NCBI GenBank assembly: GCA_022360655.1
Contig: JAKSCK010000243.1
Span: 1-53,793 of the forward strand
Direction: 5' to 3'
Length of the DNA: 53,793 bases
Source of the DNA: Spirochaetales bacterium
GTDB lineage: Bacteria; Spirochaetota; Spirochaetia; DSM-2461
Under the pieces are notes generated by a model. It was not told where the DNA came from. It saw nothing but the letters and a program-made list of their open reading frames with translations, and searched no databases. Positions 51,755-53,793 of the stretch are shown one piece after another (within the stretch, counting starts at the first letter, position 1; the number at the start of each line of letters is the position of its first letter). Position numbers and translations under genes: made by a program.

Positions 51755-52550
51755 GTACGGACGTGTTCTGCAAGATCTTGAAGATTGGCTCTCTCAGGGG
51801 TACCGCACCCACCGGAAGGCGGATTCGGTTATTCTCCCTGAACCCCCTGTGGAATCGTCTGGAGAACATCCTCCCATCAATGCGCTTCCACAAACCATGG
51901 CTCAAAAGCCTCCCATGGCCAACCGGGTTCCTCCATCTTCAACAGAGCGAAGCGTCCCATCAGCTCCTACATCCTTTTCTTCTCCTGCCATGATTCAGGA
52001 GGAGGGTGGCCTCCAGGATATTGCTGGAGAGGTAGCCGCCTGCCGGGACTGCACCCTTTATCTGATTCGTCAGCGGACCGTTCCTGGAGTTGGAGTGAAG
52101 GGGGCCACCCTCATGGTCATCACGCCTCCTCCTGCGCCTCGAGCTGGAGAAACCGATTCTCCTCTACCACCCTCTGAGGATGAGTATCTGGGGAAATGGC
52201 TCAAAGCTCTGGGTTTGGAACCACGTAAAGATGCCTTCATCACCCCAGTGGTGAAATGTCGTACCCCAGGGAACCGCCCACCACGACCTGAAGAAGCCGG
52301 AGCCTGTTCCTCTTATCTGATGCGGCAGTTCGCCGCTGTGCGTCCCAAAGCCGTCTTGGCCTTGGGTTCTTCTGCCTGTGGAGCCTTGTGTGGAAATCCG
52401 GCCCAATTCCCCCATTTGGTGGGAAGAGATTGGGAATGGAATGGGGTTCCTGCCATGGTGCTTTGGACACCGGCAGAAGTCCTTGCCCATCCCACCCGGC
52501 TTCGCGCCCCAGTCTGGGAAGCTCTCCAACGCCTCAAGGCCGCATGGTGA
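51729..52550 (+). CDS. Divergent uracil-DNA glycosylase family 4/5-like protein
   Basis: The 273-residue protein has a long low-complexity N-terminus (about 20-85, rich in Pro, Ser and Glu) and a UDG-like C-terminal domain. The four iron-sulfur cysteines are present at 105, 108, 177 and 193 (ACRDCTLYLIR, VVKCRTPGN, AGACSSYL). However, the GEAPG catalytic motif is replaced by a Pro-rich stretch (ITPPPAPRAGETDSP), and the HPSYLLR-type motif is only a weak LAHPTRLR. The start overlaps truA by 26 nt and the end overlaps priA by 7 nt. It could be an inactive or altered relative. Confidence 0.78.
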   Translation: MEKIEAFVEYGRVLQDLEDWLSQGYRTHRKADSVILPEPPVESSGEHPPINALPQTMAQKPPMANRVPPSSTERSVPSAPTSFSSPAMIQEEGGLQDIAGEVAACRDCTLYLIRQRTVPGVGVKGATLMVITPPPAPRAGETDSPLPPSEDEYLGKWLKALGLEPRKDAFITPVVKCRTPGNRPPRPEEAGACSSYLMRQFAAVRPKAVLALGSSACGALCGNPAQFPHLVGRDWEWNGVPAMVLWTPAEVLAHPTRLRAPVWEALQRLKAAW

Positions 52551-53793
52551 CCTATCCCCAAATCGTCTTCAATGTTCCCCTCAATCGTCGTTTTTCCTAT
52601 TCCTGCGAGCAGGAGGTGTTCCTGGGGTCTCGGGTAAAGGCCCCATTTGGGAAACGACGACTCATTGGTTGTGTGGTGGCCGTGGATTCTCACCCCCCCG
52701 AAGGGGTCGATACCCTTAAAAGTGTGGAATCCCTTGTGGACAAGGAACCCCTCTTTGGGGAAGACACTTTAGAGCTGGCGCAATGGATGGCCAATCTCTG
52801 CATGTGTTCCTTGGGAGAAGCCCTTTTTTCCATGCTTCCCGGAGGAAAACGGGAGAGTAAAAAGCTGCAAGAAGAGGGGGATCAAGAGGCTTCCAGTCAA
52901 CCTCGTATTCTCACGGACCAACAGCAAGTGGCCTTGGATGGCATTCTTTCCCGCCAGGATGGATGGAATTACCTCTATGGCCTCACCGGTTCAGGAAAAA
53001 CAGAAGTGTTCCTTCGAGCGGCCGAGGCCACCATTGAAGAGGGACGGGGTGTCATTTACTTGGTTCCGGAAATTGCCCTCAGTCATCAGCTAGTGGATGG
53101 GCTGAAAACACGTTTCCCAGGAAAAGTGGCTGTGATTCATTCTGGGCTCACTCCCTCTCGGCGTCTGGCGGAATGGAATCGAATTCGCAATGGTGAAGCG
53201 CCCTTTGTCTTGGGAGCTCGAAGTGCGGTCTTTGCTCCTCTTCCCCATCTTGGACTCCTTATACTGGATGAGGAGCATGAGGGAAGTTATAAATCTGGTT
53301 CCACTCCCCGTTACCATGCCCGGCAGGTGGCCATGCGCCGAAGCCGTGTCTCTCAAGCCCGACTCCTCATGGGCAGCGCCACCCCTTCCGTGGAATCCTG
53401 GTTTCTGATGAATCGGGGTTCCATGACCCGCCACACCCTCACGGGCCGCCCTGCTGGGGGGGCTCCACCCACCGTTCAGGTGGTGAACCTGGCAGGGGAA
53501 CAAAATGTGTTTTCCAAAACCCTGGTGCAGGCCATGTCCCGAGTGTTGGGGGAGGGGCGACAGGTTCTGCTCTTTCTCAATCGCCGAGGATTCTCCTATC
53601 AGTACGCCTGTCAGGCCTGTGGAGAAGAGGTGCACTGTCGTCATTGCAGTGTGCCACTCACCTACCACAAGGCTCGGAGGGCCACGGTTTGTCATTATTG
53701 CGGTTATCGCACAGCCCCACCTCATAGCTGTCCCGAATGTGGGTCTGTGGAAATGCGCGCCGCTGGTTTTGGAACCGAGCGCATAGAAGAGGA
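52544..53793 (+). CDS. priA: Primosomal helicase PriA, 5' part
   Basis: The frame stays open to the window end and gives 416 residues of PriA, the helicase that restarts stalled replication forks. The N-terminal DNA-binding domain starts VTYPQIVFNVPLNRRFSYS. The helicase has YLYGLTGSGKTEVFLRA (Walker A), LVPEIALSHQL, LILDEEHEGSYKS (DEEH) and LLMGSATPSVESW. The zinc-binding insert reads QACGEEVHCRHCSVPL, with CHYCGY and CPECG. It ends in GFGTERIEE at the window edge. ATG 52544 (with GTG just after) overlaps the upstream stop by 7 nt. Confidence 0.92.
   Translation, partial: MVTYPQIVFNVPLNRRFSYSCEQEVFLGSRVKAPFGKRRLIGCVVAVDSHPPEGVDTLKSVESLVDKEPLFGEDTLELAQWMANLCMCSLGEALFSMLPGGKRESKKLQEEGDQEASSQPRILTDQQQVALDGILSRQDGWNYLYGLTGSGKTEVFLRAAEATIEEGRGVIYLVPEIALSHQLVDGLKTRFPGKVAVIHSGLTPSRRLAEWNRIRNGEAPFVLGARSAVFAPLPHLGLLILDEEHEGSYKSGSTPRYHARQVAMRRSRVSQARLLMGSATPSVESWFLMNRGSMTRHTLTGRPAGGAPPTVQVVNLAGEQNVFSKTLVQAMSRVLGEGRQVLLFLNRRGFSYQYACQACGEEVHCRHCSVPLTYHKARRATVCHYCGYRTAPPHSCPECGSVEMRAAGFGTERIEE

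Noticed and set aside
1..53793. Possible CRISPR array, prophage or insertion sequence
   Set aside because: No direct-repeat/spacer series, integrase, transposase or terminal inverted repeats were found.

Overview
The window reads as a stretch of spirochaete chromosome (inference). The support is a diderm cell plan (penicillin-binding protein 1A, LolA-like and beta-barrel proteins, RND efflux), sugar ABC permeases without their own ATPase, a parE-parC pair, a DUF2225 gene next to truA, the folP-cdaA-ybbR-acpS run, and several large sensor-type transcription regulators. Base composition is moderate and no prophage, insertion sequence or CRISPR array is visible. Genes are tightly packed, with many ATGA overlaps.

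0-14 kb: the tail of an unidentified gene, then a minus-strand cell-wall block (PBP1A, an exported PEGA-like protein, a LysM/M23 peptidase, a PHP phosphoesterase). Divergent from it is a pair of cyclic-nucleotide-binding proteins (one fused to TPR-like repeats, one Crp/Fnr-like). Next come a PilZ protein, a tRNA-Thr(CGU) with a clear sigma70 promoter, a DUF1905/YdeI protein, a small barrel protein and a 1200-residue Calx-beta lipoprotein.

14-29 kb: a glycoside locus (GH116 hydrolase, solute-binding protein, two permeases, membrane-anchored AraC regulator), then a NYN-domain protein. A second operon-like run holds a membrane-embedded LuxR regulator, an exported helical protein, a LolD-like ATPase, a FtsX/LolC-like permease, a LolA-like periplasmic protein and an outer-membrane barrel. 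It looks like a dedicated envelope transport system of unknown cargo.

29-34 kb: small accessory genes (PEGA-like lipoprotein, ACT-domain protein, DUF1801, FucU) mixed with decaying genes: a frameshifted DUF1697, a bacterial-PH gene with an in-frame stop, a DUF1801 scrap and a phytol/dolichol-kinase-like gene scattered over three frames. A PadR regulator closes this block.

34-43 kb: an iron-dependent alcohol dehydrogenase with its own promoter, then a TetR-regulated efflux operon. Its last gene is one uninterrupted 1502-codon frame joining an inner-membrane RND pump to a TolC-type outer-membrane factor through what looks like an internal signal peptide. An MFS transporter follows.

43-53.8 kb: housekeeping genes: parE-parC, then folP, cdaA (c-di-AMP synthase), ybbR, acpS, DUF2225, truA, a divergent family-4-like uracil-DNA glycosylase and priA, which runs off the window. 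Many intergenic gaps carry GC-rich hairpins built on a shared GACCCCGGC/GCCGGGGTC core, often flanked by TCGAT.
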